Positions 34,553 to 43,114 of a stretch of DNA of 64,000 nt are shown here, one piece after another. The position numbers and the translations under genes were made by a program. Under the pieces are notes generated by a model. That model worked only from the letters and a program-made list of their open reading frames with translations. It had not been told where the DNA came from and ran no database searches. This DNA comes from an uncultured Kocuria sp. (lineage in GTDB: Bacteria; Actinomycetota; Actinomycetes; Actinomycetales; Micrococcaceae), in NCBI RefSeq assembly GCF_947500125.1, contig NZ_CANMRA010000008.1, positions 62,001 through 126,000 of the forward strand. Direction: 5' to 3'. Numbering within the stretch: the first letter of the stretch is position 1; the number at the start of each line of letters is the position of its first letter.

Positions 34553-36703
34553 ATGACGTCCTTCCACGGCCGCGCCCTGGCGGCCGCCCTGGTCCTGATC
34601 CTCGCCGGTGCCGCCGCCCCCGCCGCCGCCCGGCCCCCGGCGGAGGCCGCCGTCCCGGTCCGGGTCGCGCACGCCCCCGGGACGGACGCGCCCGGGACGG
34701 ACGGGCCGCGGGGCGCCGGTGCGACCGACCGGGTGGTCGTGAAGTTCAAGGACGGTGCGCAGCCCGCCCCGCGGACCCGGGAGCGCGTCTACGCGGAGGC
34801 CGCGGAGCAGGTGGTGCCACGGGGCGCGGCGGCGGCGGGCGAGCCCGGGGAGGCGGCGCCCCGGCTGGACGAGGTCAGCGAGACCGTGGACTCGGCCAAG
34901 GTCGTGGCGGCGGACGGCCTGCTCGACGCGCAGGAGCTCGAGATCCTGACGGCCGCTCTCGAGGAGGACCCGGCGGTCGAATACGCCGAGCCGGACCACC
35001 TCGCGAGCATCGCGGCGACGCCCGACGACCCCTACTACGCGACGTCGCAGTGGAACCTCCAGCCCACGGCGGCGGGCCTCGACCTGCCCAGCGCGTGGGA
35101 CCGGGCCACCGGTGCCGGACAGACCATCGCGGTCGTGGACACCGGCATCACGTCCCACCCCGACCTGGACGCCAACGTCCTGCCGGGCCACGACTTCGTC
35201 TCCCTGCACGCCGGCGGCGTGCAGCCGGGCCACTCCCGCGACGGCGACGGGTGGGACCCGGACCCCCAGGACGAGGGGGACTACGCAGGCCTGGACGAGT
35301 GCTGGTCCGGATCCGCGGCCAGGAGCTCCTCCTGGCACGGCACGCACACGGCCGGCACCGCGGCGGCGCGGGGCGACAACGCGACCGGCGTGGCCGGTGT
35401 CGCCTACGACGCGAAGCTCCTGCCGGTGCGCGCGCTCGGGGCCTGCGGGGACGGGTACGTGTCCGACATCGCCGTGGCGATCGCCTGGGCCGCCGGCGAC
35501 GACGTCGACGCCGTCCCGGCGAACCCCCACCCCGCGACCGTGGTGAACCTCAGCCTCGGCTTCCGGTCCAGCACGTGCCCGGCCGTCCTGCAGGACGGGA
35601 TCGACCGGGCCCTCGCCCGCGGGACGAGCGTGGTCGTGGCGGCCGGCAACAACGACCGCGACGCAGGGACGGAGTCCCCGGCCAACTGCCGGGGCGTGAT
35701 CACCGTGGCCTCCACCACCGTCCACGGCACCCGCGCCGCGTACTCGAACTGGGGCAAGGTCACGCTGGCCGCCCCGGGCGGGGACCCGGCACGGCAGATC
35801 CTGTCCACCGCCAACACCGGGAGCGCCCGGCCCGGCAGCGGCTCCTACTCCTACAAGTACGGCACCTCGATGGCCAGTCCCACGGTCGCCGGGGTCGTGG
35901 CCCTGGTCCGCGAGACCGATCCGTCCCTCTCACCGGCCCAGGTCAAGGACGTCCTGGTCGCCACGGCCCGGCCCCTGCCCGGGCACTGCTCGGGCGGCTG
36001 CGGCGCCGGCCTCGTGAACCCCAGGGCCGCCGTCGCCCGGGCCACGCTCCAGGAGGGCTACACCGTGCAGGGCGCCATCGGCCAGCTGCACGCCCGGATC
36101 GGCTCGTCCACCGGGGCGCCGCGCTCGCACGAACGGTGCGGCCTCGCCCAGGACGGCTGCTACCAGGAGTTCGAGCGCGGAGCCATCTACTGGAGCGCGG
36201 ACTCGGGTGCCCGGTGGGTGCACGGCGGCGTGCGGAGCGCCTGGAACCGGGCCGGTGGCGTCAACGGCTTCCTCGGCTACCCGCGGACCGGGGAGCGGAG
36301 CAACGGCGCCGGCGGCGTCCACCAGCTCTTCCAGCAGGGCACGGTCGTCTGGAGCGCCGGGACCGGCGCGGCCGCCGTGCGCGGGGCCATCGGCGCGCGC
36401 TGGGCGGCCCTGGGCGGGGAGACGGGCCTGCTGGGGTACCCGCTGGGCGGCGAGCGCGGCGGCCTGGTCGGCGGCGGGGCGCACCAGGACTTCGAACGGG
36501 GGAGGATCCTGTGGTCACCGGCCACCGGCGCGCAGCCCGTGCACGGGGCGATCGGACGGGCCTACGCCGGTCTCCGGGGCGTGCAGGGCCGCCTGGGCTA
36601 CCCCGTGACCCCGGAGTACCGCTCCGGGGACTCGGTCGTCCAGCGCTTCCAGGGCGGATCGATCGGCTACCGCCACGGTGGCATCACGGTCGCCTACCGC
36701 TGA
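34553..36703 (+). CDS. Secreted S8 serine protease with C-terminal LGFP repeats
   Basis: 716 residues. Signal peptide about 1-27, an Ala/Pro linker with PGTDAPGTD, propeptide ending AVEYAEPD near 148, and a protease domain with D196 (VVDTGITSHPDLD), H262 (WHGTHTAGTA), N366 (AAGNN) and S439 (YGTSMASPTVAG). From about 510 to the end are roughly four LGFP modules of about 50 residues (IGQLHARIG, FLGYPRTGE, LLGYPLGGE, RLGYPVTPE), which in corynebacteria and relatives bind the cell envelope. Likely wall-associated. It is a paralogue of the upstream protease and probably arose by tandem duplication. Confidence 0.92.
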   Translation: MTSFHGRALAAALVLILAGAAAPAAARPPAEAAVPVRVAHAPGTDAPGTDGPRGAGATDRVVVKFKDGAQPAPRTRERVYAEAAEQVVPRGAAAAGEPGEAAPRLDEVSETVDSAKVVAADGLLDAQELEILTAALEEDPAVEYAEPDHLASIAATPDDPYYATSQWNLQPTAAGLDLPSAWDRATGAGQTIAVVDTGITSHPDLDANVLPGHDFVSLHAGGVQPGHSRDGDGWDPDPQDEGDYAGLDECWSGSAARSSSWHGTHTAGTAAARGDNATGVAGVAYDAKLLPVRALGACGDGYVSDIAVAIAWAAGDDVDAVPANPHPATVVNLSLGFRSSTCPAVLQDGIDRALARGTSVVVAAGNNDRDAGTESPANCRGVITVASTTVHGTRAAYSNWGKVTLAAPGGDPARQILSTANTGSARPGSGSYSYKYGTSMASPTVAGVVALVRETDPSLSPAQVKDVLVATARPLPGHCSGGCGAGLVNPRAAVARATLQEGYTVQGAIGQLHARIGSSTGAPRSHERCGLAQDGCYQEFERGAIYWSADSGARWVHGGVRSAWNRAGGVNGFLGYPRTGERSNGAGGVHQLFQQGTVVWSAGTGAAAVRGAIGARWAALGGETGLLGYPLGGERGGLVGGGAHQDFERGRILWSPATGAQPVHGAIGRAYAGLRGVQGRLGYPVTPEYRSGDSVVQRFQGGSIGYRHGGITVAYR

Positions 36704-36736
36704 CCGGGGCCGGCCCGCGCCGTGGGACGGCCCGGC

Positions 36737-37285
36737 TCAGGCGTTCAGCTGGTGGATGCGGGCGCTCAGGACGGTGGCGAAGCCGCACCAGCCGACGTAG
36801 GGGAGCAGCGCGGCGCCGTGGAGCGGGCGCGTCTGCGCCGCCCGGCGCGCGAGATCGGCGGTGCTGGCGGTCAGCGCCGCGGCCGTCGCCGTGGCCAGGG
36901 CGGTGTCGTGCTTCGTGAAGAAGACCCAGCTCCACCCCGCGTTGAGGGCGAGGTTCAGCGCGAGCGCCCGGCGGTAGCCCCGCTCGTGCCGTGCCGCCTC
37001 GGAAGGGGTGCGCCCCGGCCGCCGGATCGTCCGCACCCGCGCGCCCCGGTGGTGCAGCCCCGGGGCGCTCTGCCGCTGCAGCTCGGTGAGCACGGCGGCA
37101 GAGGTGATCGCGAGGTCCGCGTAGAGCGCGGTCCACACCACCGGGAACACGGCGGCCGGAGGCTGCAGCTCCGGCTTGCGCAGGTGCCGGTACCAGGGGC
37201 TGTCCACCCCGGCGGAGGCCGCGGTGCCGGCCGCGGCGGCGGCCCCGGTCTGCACGGTGGTCTTGAGCAGGTTCGTCCAGAACAT
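36737..37285 (-). CDS. tspO: TspO/MBR family membrane protein
   Basis: 182 residues, five membrane segments. Family marks: WYRHLRKPELQPPAAVFPVVWTALY (the conserved P-x-W-x-x-x-W-T-x-LY region after the first helix), NLALNAGWSWVFF and LPYVGWCGFATVLSARI. A longer hydrophilic loop (about 70-100) is inserted between helices 2 and 3. TspO proteins bind porphyrins and, in Rhodobacter, influence pigment gene expression (known from that group). Its presence beside the carotenoid cluster is suggestive only. It follows the membrane protein gene by 3 bp in the same operon. Confidence 0.9.
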   Translation of the reverse strand: MFWTNLLKTTVQTGAAAAAGTAASAGVDSPWYRHLRKPELQPPAAVFPVVWTALYADLAITSAAVLTELQRQSAPGLHHRGARVRTIRRPGRTPSEAARHERGYRRALALNLALNAGWSWVFFTKHDTALATATAAALTASTADLARRAAQTRPLHGAALLPYVGWCGFATVLSARIHQLNA

Positions 37286-37288
37286 GGG

Positions 37289-38020
37289 TCAGTCCTTCGT
37301 CTCGGTGGTGTCCGGGTCGTCCGTGGAGCGGGGGTTCTCGAAGGTGCGGGGGTCCTCGATGGCACGTGGGTTGTCCATGGCGCGCGGGTCCTCGACGGTG
37401 TCCTGGTCCGCCGTGGTGCGCGGGTTCCCGGCGGTGTTCGCACCGCCGGCGGTGCGCGGGACTGCGGCGGCGTCCCCGGCCGCCCGGGGGCCGCCGGGCG
37501 GGACCGGTCCCTGCCGCGCCCAGGTGCCGAGGATCCCGGCGACCACGGCCCCGGCGTGGCCGGCGGCGAGATCCCCCATGGTGTCCAGGTAGCCCACGTT
37601 CACCTGGGGGTCCACGAGGTAGTAGCCGACGAACTCGAGGTACTCCCACACGAGGGCCAGCGCGGCGCCCAGGGAGCTCACCACGACCACGTGGGACACC
37701 GGCCCCGGGGGCGAGAGCCGGGACCAGCGCTCGAGGGCGCGGAGCACCAGCTCGGCCAGCACGGCGGTGGCCGCGAAGTGGATGACCAGGTCCCAGTACG
37801 CGTACTTCTCGTAGAGCAGGAACACGGAGCTCCAGGCCGCCAGCAGCAGCGTCAGGTCCGTGACGATCTCCAGGGCCGCGGGCAGCCGGGCCCGCCACGT
37901 GACGGTGATGCCCAGGCAGACGAGCATCATGACGGAGGCGCCCACGGCGTCGAAGAACAGGGCGGTGAGCAGCACGGAGAGGGGTCCCAGCCACCGCACC
38001 GCGAGGGCGAGCCGGCTCAT
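37289..38020 (-). CDS. Multi-spanning membrane protein with charged repeat tail
   Basis: 243 residues. Residues 1-165 form about five membrane helices with conserved-looking polar positions (EKYAYWDLVIHF, WEYLEFVGYYLVDPQ, DTMGDLAAGHAGAVV) resembling the DUF2238/YjdF type. The last 75 residues are low-complexity: a string of short NPR/DPR-containing units (NPRTT, EDPRAM, DNPRAI, EDPRTF, ENPRST, DDPDTT), probably a disordered cytoplasmic tail. ATGA overlap with the GT2 gene upstream and 3 bp to tspO downstream. Function unknown. Confidence 0.75.
   Translation of the reverse strand: MSRLALAVRWLGPLSVLLTALFFDAVGASVMMLVCLGITVTWRARLPAALEIVTDLTLLLAAWSSVFLLYEKYAYWDLVIHFAATAVLAELVLRALERWSRLSPPGPVSHVVVVSSLGAALALVWEYLEFVGYYLVDPQVNVGYLDTMGDLAAGHAGAVVAGILGTWARQGPVPPGGPRAAGDAAAVPRTAGGANTAGNPRTTADQDTVEDPRAMDNPRAIEDPRTFENPRSTDDPDTTETKD
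37310..37445 (-). repeat. Degenerate 18-24 bp repeats encoding the NPR/DPR tail
   Basis: Imperfect repeats (plus strand GCGGGGGTTC / GCGGGGGTCC / GCGTGGGTTGTCC type units) encode the charged C-terminal tail of the membrane protein. Length differences between strains would be expected. Confidence 0.6.
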
Positions 38021-38817
38021 GCCCCGCTCCTGCGCAGCCGGTGCTCCAGGCGCGCCCGCCACCGCTCCCACGGGCGCTCGTCGGCCCAGTTGAGCCGGAT
38101 CGTCCGGAAGGCGCGCCCCAGCCGCCGGACAGCGGGGCGCCCGCCCCGCAGCGCCCGGGGGGACATGCCCACGGACAGGCCGGGCCGGAACAGGATCCGG
38201 TGCGCCGGATCCAGCCGGAAGCTCAGGTCGAAGTCGTCGTGCAGCTCCGGGTCGTGCCGGTGGACGCCGTCCCGGACCTCGAGCCACCAGGACCGGCGCA
38301 TCGCCATGTTGGTGCCGAACAAGGGAGGGTGGGCCAGCGCGGCGGCCGTGGTGAGCACGTACAGGCCGATGTAGAGCGCGGACAGCAGCCGGTCCACGCC
38401 GGGCGGAAGACCGTGGAAGCGGCCCGGGCCGGCCACGGCGACCACGTCCGGGCGGGACGCGAGCGCGGCGAGCATCCCGGCGATCCACTCCGGGCCGGGG
38501 AGGCTGTCCGCGTCGCAGCGCACCACCACGTCGCCCCGGGCGGCGTCGTAGCCGGCGGCGGCGGCGGGCGGGATGCCCCGCACGGGCTCGAACACCACGC
38601 GGGCGCCGGCGGCGCGGGCGACCTCGGCGGTGCCGTCGCTCGAGGCGTTGTCCACCACCACGATCTCGTCCGGCGGCCGGGTCTGCGCCGCGAGCAGCCG
38701 CAGGCACCGCGCGAGGTGCGCGGCGTCGTTCCGGGCCGGAACGACCACGGACACCGCCGGGCCGCCGGGTGCCTGCGGCGGGCGGTCCGGTCCGGTCTGG
38801 TCTCTGCTGTCGGTCAT
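38017..38817 (-). CDS. Family 2 glycosyltransferase
   Basis: 266 residues from the ATG at 38817; an ATG three codons earlier (38826) is possible. GT-A fold: VSVVVPARNDAAHLARCL at the start, VVVDNASSDGT, the nucleotide-metal DAD motif in VRCDADSLPGPEW (about 103-107), and a later LHDDFDLSFR acceptor-site acid pair. A membrane-associated helix may lie at 170-190. It leads the operon GT2, membrane protein, tspO, and is divergent from the MarR/carotenoid genes. Glycosylation of carotenoids or envelope lipids are both open. Confidence 0.85.
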   Translation of the reverse strand: MTDSRDQTGPDRPPQAPGGPAVSVVVPARNDAAHLARCLRLLAAQTRPPDEIVVVDNASSDGTAEVARAAGARVVFEPVRGIPPAAAAGYDAARGDVVVRCDADSLPGPEWIAGMLAALASRPDVVAVAGPGRFHGLPPGVDRLLSALYIGLYVLTTAAALAHPPLFGTNMAMRRSWWLEVRDGVHRHDPELHDDFDLSFRLDPAHRILFRPGLSVGMSPRALRGGRPAVRRLGRAFRTIRLNWADERPWERWRARLEHRLRRSGA

Positions 38818-38844
38818 GCGCCCCATTCTCCCGTGTCCGCGCCC

Positions 38845-38850
38845 TAGAAT
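38845..38850 (+). promoter_or_regulatory. -10 hexamer TAGAAT, leaderless MarR gene
   Basis: TAGAAT, close to the TATAAT consensus, ends 6 nt before the ATG at 38857. There is no ribosome site, so a leaderless transcript is predicted. Confidence 0.55.
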
Positions 38851-38856
38851 CGGCAC

Positions 38857-39465
38857 ATGCAGTCCGACGAGGGCACGATCAGCACGTCCGGCGCCACGGC
38901 GCCGGGCCGGACGCCGGGCGGCAGCCCGCACCAGGGGCGGCGGGGGTTCGACGTGCTCTTCCTGCTGCAACAGTTCAGCACCGAGGCCGAGCGCTACGCG
39001 GACCAGGTCCGCCGCCGCTTCGGTCTGGCGCACAAGGACGTCCACGCCCTCAACGAGGTCATGCAGGCCAACCGTGCCGGCCGCCCGATCCGTGCCGGGG
39101 ACATCGCCCGCCGGCTCGTGCTGAGCGGCTCCGCGACCACGACGGTCATCAAGCGCCTGGTCGCCGCGGGCCACCTGGTGCGGGCGGTGGATCCCCGCGA
39201 CCGGCGGGAGATCAGCCTGCAGGCCACCGAGCACGCCTACCGCTCCGGCCGCCGGATGTTCTCGGCCATGGGCGAGGAGGTCCTGACGGTGCTCGACGAC
39301 TGCACCGACGAGGAGATCGAGGTCCTGCGGCGGCGCCTGCCCCAGCTCACCGACGCGGTGCGCCGCGCCGGCCGCCGGGCGGGGGAGGACCGGGCCGCGG
39401 ACGGGGCGGCCGAGGAGGGTGCGGCCACGCCGGCCGAGCCCGGGGCGGCTCCGCGCACGGCGTGA
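38857..39465 (+). CDS. MarR-family transcriptional regulator next to carotenoid genes
   Basis: 202 residues. Winged-helix core at about 40-150: a dimer helix (FLLQQFSTEAERYADQVRRR), recognition region IARRLVLSGSATTTVIKRLVAAGHLVRAVDPRDRREISLQ with the wing DPRDRRE. Disordered Ala/Glu-rich tails at both ends. In Corynebacterium glutamicum a MarR-type protein, CrtR, represses the crt operon and responds to geranylgeranyl diphosphate. This gene, 47 bp upstream of crtE, is the obvious positional counterpart, by inference. The A/T-rich gap before crtE (39470-39505, with TTCGATTTTCGAA) is a candidate operator. Confidence 0.85.
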   Translation: MQSDEGTISTSGATAPGRTPGGSPHQGRRGFDVLFLLQQFSTEAERYADQVRRRFGLAHKDVHALNEVMQANRAGRPIRAGDIARRLVLSGSATTTVIKRLVAAGHLVRAVDPRDRREISLQATEHAYRSGRRMFSAMGEEVLTVLDDCTDEEIEVLRRRLPQLTDAVRRAGRRAGEDRAADGAAEEGAATPAEPGAAPRTA

Positions 39466-39469
39466 CACG

Positions 39470-39505
39470 GATGATTGATTCGATTTTCGAAGGACTGTGG
39501 TGGAA
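39470..39505 (+). promoter_or_regulatory. A/T-rich candidate promoter/operator of the crt operon
   Basis: The 47 bp between the MarR gene and crtE is the most A/T-rich stretch of this region. It contains TTGATT (39475-39480, possible -35), the near-palindrome TTCGATTTTCGAA (39479-39491) and TGGAAT (39501-39506, possible -10, spacing 20). Promoter call is tentative. Confidence 0.35.
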
Positions 39506-39512
39506 TGGGGGA

Positions 39513-40631
39513 ATGGTGACGGTCTTCTCGCGCGAATCGGCCTTCTCGAGCGCCCGACCGGGCACCGGGACACGGACCGGGAACGGGGGTGGCCGGGAAC
39601 CTGACCCGGTTCCCGTCCTGGAGGAGTTCCTCGCCGAGGCCACCGGCCGGGCGGAGGCCGTGGACCCCGGGTTCGCCCGGCTGTGGGGCGAGGTCGCCCG
39701 GCTCAGCTCCGGGGGCAAGCGGATCCGACCCCACCTGGTCCGTCTCGTGGCCGGCGCCTATCCGGCGCCCGAACCGGAGCCCGTGGTCGAGGCCGTCGGC
39801 GCGGCGTTCGAGCTGCTGCACACCGCCCTCATCGTCCACGACGACGTCATCGACCAGGACGAGCAGCGCCGGCACCAGCCCACCATCAACGCCGCAGCGG
39901 CCCACCGCGCGTTCGCGTCGGGCTCGGGACCGGACCAGGCGCGCCAGTACGGCGCGAGCGTGGGCGTCATCGCCGGGGACCTCGCCCTGGCCGGCGCGTA
40001 CCGGCTCGTGGCCCGCTCGGGGCTCTCCCCCCAGCGGCTGCCCCGCCTGCTCGACCTGCTCGACGCCGCCCTGTTCTCCTCGGCGGCGGGCGAGCTGCTC
40101 GACGTCGACCACACGCTGCCCGGGGCCCGTCCGGGCCGCGAGCAGGTCCTCGCGGCCACGTGCCTGAAGACCGCGGTCTACTCCTTCGAGACCCCCCTGC
40201 AGGCCGGGGGAGTGCTCGGCGGGGCCCCCGACGAGGACGTGGAGGTGCTCGGGCGCCTGGGGCGGACCGTGGGCACCGCCTACCAGCTCGTGGACGACCT
40301 GCTCGGCGTCTTCGGGGACCCGGAGGCCACCGGCAAGTCCGCGGTCAGCGACCTGCGCGAGGGCAAGCGGACCATGCTCGTCGCCGCGGCGCTGTGCACG
40401 CCCGCCGGCGAGGAGCTCGAGGCGATCCTGGGCCGCCACGAGATCAGCGGCGAGCAGGCCCTGCGGGCCCGCGACCTGCTCGAGGAGTGCGGGGCCCGGC
40501 GGGAGGTCGAGGACATGGTCGCCGAGTGCGCGGACGAGGCCCGGGCCCTGCTCGACGCCGCCGGGCTGCCCGCGTCCCTCGAGCAGGACCTGCGCCGCAT
40601 CGTGGCCGGGGCCACGGAGCGCATCCGGTGA
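39513..40631 (+). CDS. crtE: Geranylgeranyl diphosphate synthase
   Basis: 372 residues from the ATG at 39513; an in-frame ATG at 39472 would add 14 residues. Trans-prenyltransferase motifs: GGKRIRP at 67-73, first Asp-rich motif DDVID at 110-114, LLHTALIVHD just before it, and the second Asp-rich region DDLLGVFGD at 261-269 followed by GKRTMLVAAAL. This is the usual actinobacterial form. It condenses IPP units into C20 diphosphate for phytoene synthase. GTGA overlap with the crtB-crtI frame makes it the first enzyme gene of a coupled carotenoid operon. Confidence 0.92.
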   Translation: MVTVFSRESAFSSARPGTGTRTGNGGGREPDPVPVLEEFLAEATGRAEAVDPGFARLWGEVARLSSGGKRIRPHLVRLVAGAYPAPEPEPVVEAVGAAFELLHTALIVHDDVIDQDEQRRHQPTINAAAAHRAFASGSGPDQARQYGASVGVIAGDLALAGAYRLVARSGLSPQRLPRLLDLLDAALFSSAAGELLDVDHTLPGARPGREQVLAATCLKTAVYSFETPLQAGGVLGGAPDEDVEVLGRLGRTVGTAYQLVDDLLGVFGDPEATGKSAVSDLREGKRTMLVAAALCTPAGEELEAILGRHEISGEQALRARDLLEECGARREVEDMVAECADEARALLDAAGLPASLEQDLRRIVAGATERIR

Positions 40632-43114
40632 CCGCCGCCCAGCACACCGGGTCACCGGCCGAGGCCGCCGCCCGCTACGACGACACCGCCCGGCAGGCCG
40701 CCGCGACCGTCATCCGCCGCTACTCCACGTCCTTCGGGCTCGCCTGCCGGCTGCTGGGCCCGGAGATCCGCCCGCACGTCTACGCCGTCTACGCCCTGGT
40801 GCGGATCGCCGACGAGATCGTCGACGGCGCCAGCGCCGGCGCCGGCGTCCCGCCCCGGGGGTCGAGGGAGCTGCTGGACGCCCTCGAGGAGGAGACGTAC
40901 GCCGCGATCGAGCGCGGCTTCAGCAGCAACCTCGTGGTGCACGCCTTCGCCCGCACGGCCCGCCACGCGGGGATCGGCCCCGACCTCGTGCGCCCGTTCT
41001 TCGCGTCGATGCGCGCCGACCTCAGCGAGGACCGGCACAGCGCCGACTCCCTCGACGAGTACGTGTACGGCTCGGCCGAGGTCGTGGGGCTGATGTGTCT
41101 GCAGGTGTTCCTGGCCGGCCGTCCCGTGCCCGAGCAGCGCCGGGCGCAGCTCGTGGCGGGGGCCCGCCGGCTGGGGGCGGCGTTCCAGAAGGTCAACTTC
41201 CTGCGCGACCTGGCCGAGGACTACGGGGAGCTCGGCCGCGTCTACTTCCCCGGCGTGGAGCCCGGGGAGTTCTCCGAGACCGAGAAGACCCGCCTCCTCG
41301 ACGACATCGACGCCGACCTGGCGGCCGCCCGCGCGGTCGTCGACGACCTCCCCGGGTCCTCCCGCGCCGCCGTCCTCGCCGCCCACGACCTGTTCCGGGA
41401 GCTGTCCGTGCGGATCCGCGCCACCCCTGCCCGGGAGCTGCTGAGCTCCCGCATCCGCGTGCCGAACCCCCGCAAGGCCAGGCTCGCCGCGGCCGCCGTG
41501 GTCAAAGCGCGCACCCGCCGTCGCGCCCCCGCGCCCCGGGGACGCCGCGCCGTGGTGGTGGGGGCGGGGATCGCCGGCCTCGCCGCCGCGGGCCTGCTCG
41601 CGAAGGACGGCTGGGATGTGACCGTCCTGGAGCGCGGGACGACGACGGGCGGGCGCGCCGGGCTGCTCGAGCGGGACGGCTTCCGCTTCGACACCGGGCC
41701 CTCCTGGTACCTCATGCCGGAGGTCTTCGACCACTTCTTCCGGCTCATGGGCTCCAGCGCCGCCGAGCAGCTCGAGCTCGTCCGCCTGGACCCCGCGTAC
41801 CGGGTCTGGGGCGAGCGCTACGAGCAGCCGATCGACATCCGCTCGGACCTCGAGGACACGGTGGCGCTGTTCGAGTCGGTGGAGCCCGGGGCGGGCGGGC
41901 GGGTCCGTGCGTACCTGGCCTCGGCGAAGCGGACCTACGACCTCGCTGTCGACCACTTCCTGTACACCTCCTACGCCTCGTTCACGCCGCTGCTCACCCG
42001 GCCGGTGGTGCGGGGCCTGCCGGAGCTCGCCCGCCACCTCACCGGGTCCCTGCACGACTTCGCCGCCGGGACCGTGCAGGACACGCGGCTGCGTCAGGTG
42101 CTCGGCTACCCGGCCGTCTTCCTGGCCAGTGCGCCCCGGATGACGCCGTCGCTGTACCACCTCATGAGCCACATGGACCTCACCGACTCCGTGCAGTACC
42201 CGCAGGGCGGGTTCCGCCGGGTCATCGAGGCGGTCGAGCGGCTCGCCCACGCCCACGGGGCGCAGGTCCGCACGGGGGCGGACGTGGTGCGGATCAGCAC
42301 CGCCTCGGCCGCGGACGGCCCGGTCCGGGCCACCGGCGTCGTGTGGCGGGACGCGGAGGGCACGGAGCACGAGCTCGCGGCGGACGTCGTCGTCTCGGCC
42401 GCGGACCTGCACCACACCGAGACCGCGCTGCTCCCGCGCGAGCTGCAGACCTACCCGCAGCGGTACTGGGACAGGCGCCAGACCGGACCCGGCGCGGTGC
42501 TCGTGATGCTCGGGGTCCGCGGGGCGCTGCCCGAGCTCCCGCACCACAGCCTCTTCTTCAGCGAGGACTGGGACACGAACTTCCGGGCGATCTTCGAGGA
42601 GCCCACGAGCGTTCCGGACCCCGCGTCCGTCTACGTCTGCAAGCCCTCGGCGACCGACCCCGGCGTGGCCCCGGCCGGGCACGAGAACCTCTTCGTGCTG
42701 ATCCCGGTCCCCGCCGACCCCGCCCTGGGCGCGGGCGGACCGGACGGCACCGGCGCCGCGCAGGTCGAGGCCGCCGCGGACCGGGTGATCGACCAGATCG
42801 CGGAGTGGGCCGGCGTGCCGGACCTGCGGGAGCGCATCGTGGTGCGCCACACCGTGGGCCCCGAGGACTTCCGGCGGGACTTCAACTCCTGGCGGGGCAA
42901 CGTGCTGGGCCCCGCCCACGTGCTCAAGCAGTCCGCGTTCTTCCGGGGCGCCAACCGCAGCCGGAAGGTCGCGGGCCTGCACTACTGCGGGGCCTCGACC
43001 GTCCCCGGCATCGGCCTTCCGATGTGTCTGATCAGCGCGGAGATCCTGCTCAAGGACCTGCGCGGGGACACCTCCACCGGACCGCTGGCAGAACCCCTGG
43101 TGCCGCGCGGATGA
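40628..43114 (+). CDS. crtBI: Phytoene synthase-phytoene desaturase fusion (CrtB-CrtI)
   Basis: 828 codons with no stop between two normally separate enzymes. Residues 1-290 are phytoene synthase: YSTSFGLACRLL, first Asp motif DEIVD (62-66), and second motif with the LRDLAEDYG segment (192-200). A linker of about 17 Arg/Ala/Pro-rich residues (291-307) follows. Then CrtI begins with VVVGAGIAGLAAAG, ERGTTTGGRAG and DTGPSWYLMPEVF, and ends with HYCGASTVPGIGLPMCLISAEI. No in-frame ATG or convincing internal ribosome site lies at the junction, so one bifunctional protein converting GGPP to lycopene is expected. ATGA overlap with crtYe. Confidence 0.9.
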   Translation: MTAAQHTGSPAEAAARYDDTARQAAATVIRRYSTSFGLACRLLGPEIRPHVYAVYALVRIADEIVDGASAGAGVPPRGSRELLDALEEETYAAIERGFSSNLVVHAFARTARHAGIGPDLVRPFFASMRADLSEDRHSADSLDEYVYGSAEVVGLMCLQVFLAGRPVPEQRRAQLVAGARRLGAAFQKVNFLRDLAEDYGELGRVYFPGVEPGEFSETEKTRLLDDIDADLAAARAVVDDLPGSSRAAVLAAHDLFRELSVRIRATPARELLSSRIRVPNPRKARLAAAAVVKARTRRRAPAPRGRRAVVVGAGIAGLAAAGLLAKDGWDVTVLERGTTTGGRAGLLERDGFRFDTGPSWYLMPEVFDHFFRLMGSSAAEQLELVRLDPAYRVWGERYEQPIDIRSDLEDTVALFESVEPGAGGRVRAYLASAKRTYDLAVDHFLYTSYASFTPLLTRPVVRGLPELARHLTGSLHDFAAGTVQDTRLRQVLGYPAVFLASAPRMTPSLYHLMSHMDLTDSVQYPQGGFRRVIEAVERLAHAHGAQVRTGADVVRISTASAADGPVRATGVVWRDAEGTEHELAADVVVSAADLHHTETALLPRELQTYPQRYWDRRQTGPGAVLVMLGVRGALPELPHHSLFFSEDWDTNFRAIFEEPTSVPDPASVYVCKPSATDPGVAPAGHENLFVLIPVPADPALGAGGPDGTGAAQVEAAADRVIDQIAEWAGVPDLRERIVVRHTVGPEDFRRDFNSWRGNVLGPAHVLKQSAFFRGANRSRKVAGLHYCGASTVPGIGLPMCLISAEILLKDLRGDTSTGPLAEPLVPRG

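Noticed and set aside
37289-38020. CruF-type bisanhydrobacterioruberin hydratase
   Set aside because: The membrane protein near the crt cluster has the wrong motifs and a YjdF/DUF2238-like pattern, so it was not used to complete an acyclic C50 pathway.
39683-40627. Upstream extension of the crtB-crtI frame into crtE
   Set aside because: It is out of frame with crtE and has no homology. The GTG at 40628 overlaps the crtE stop and matches the start of CrtB proteins.
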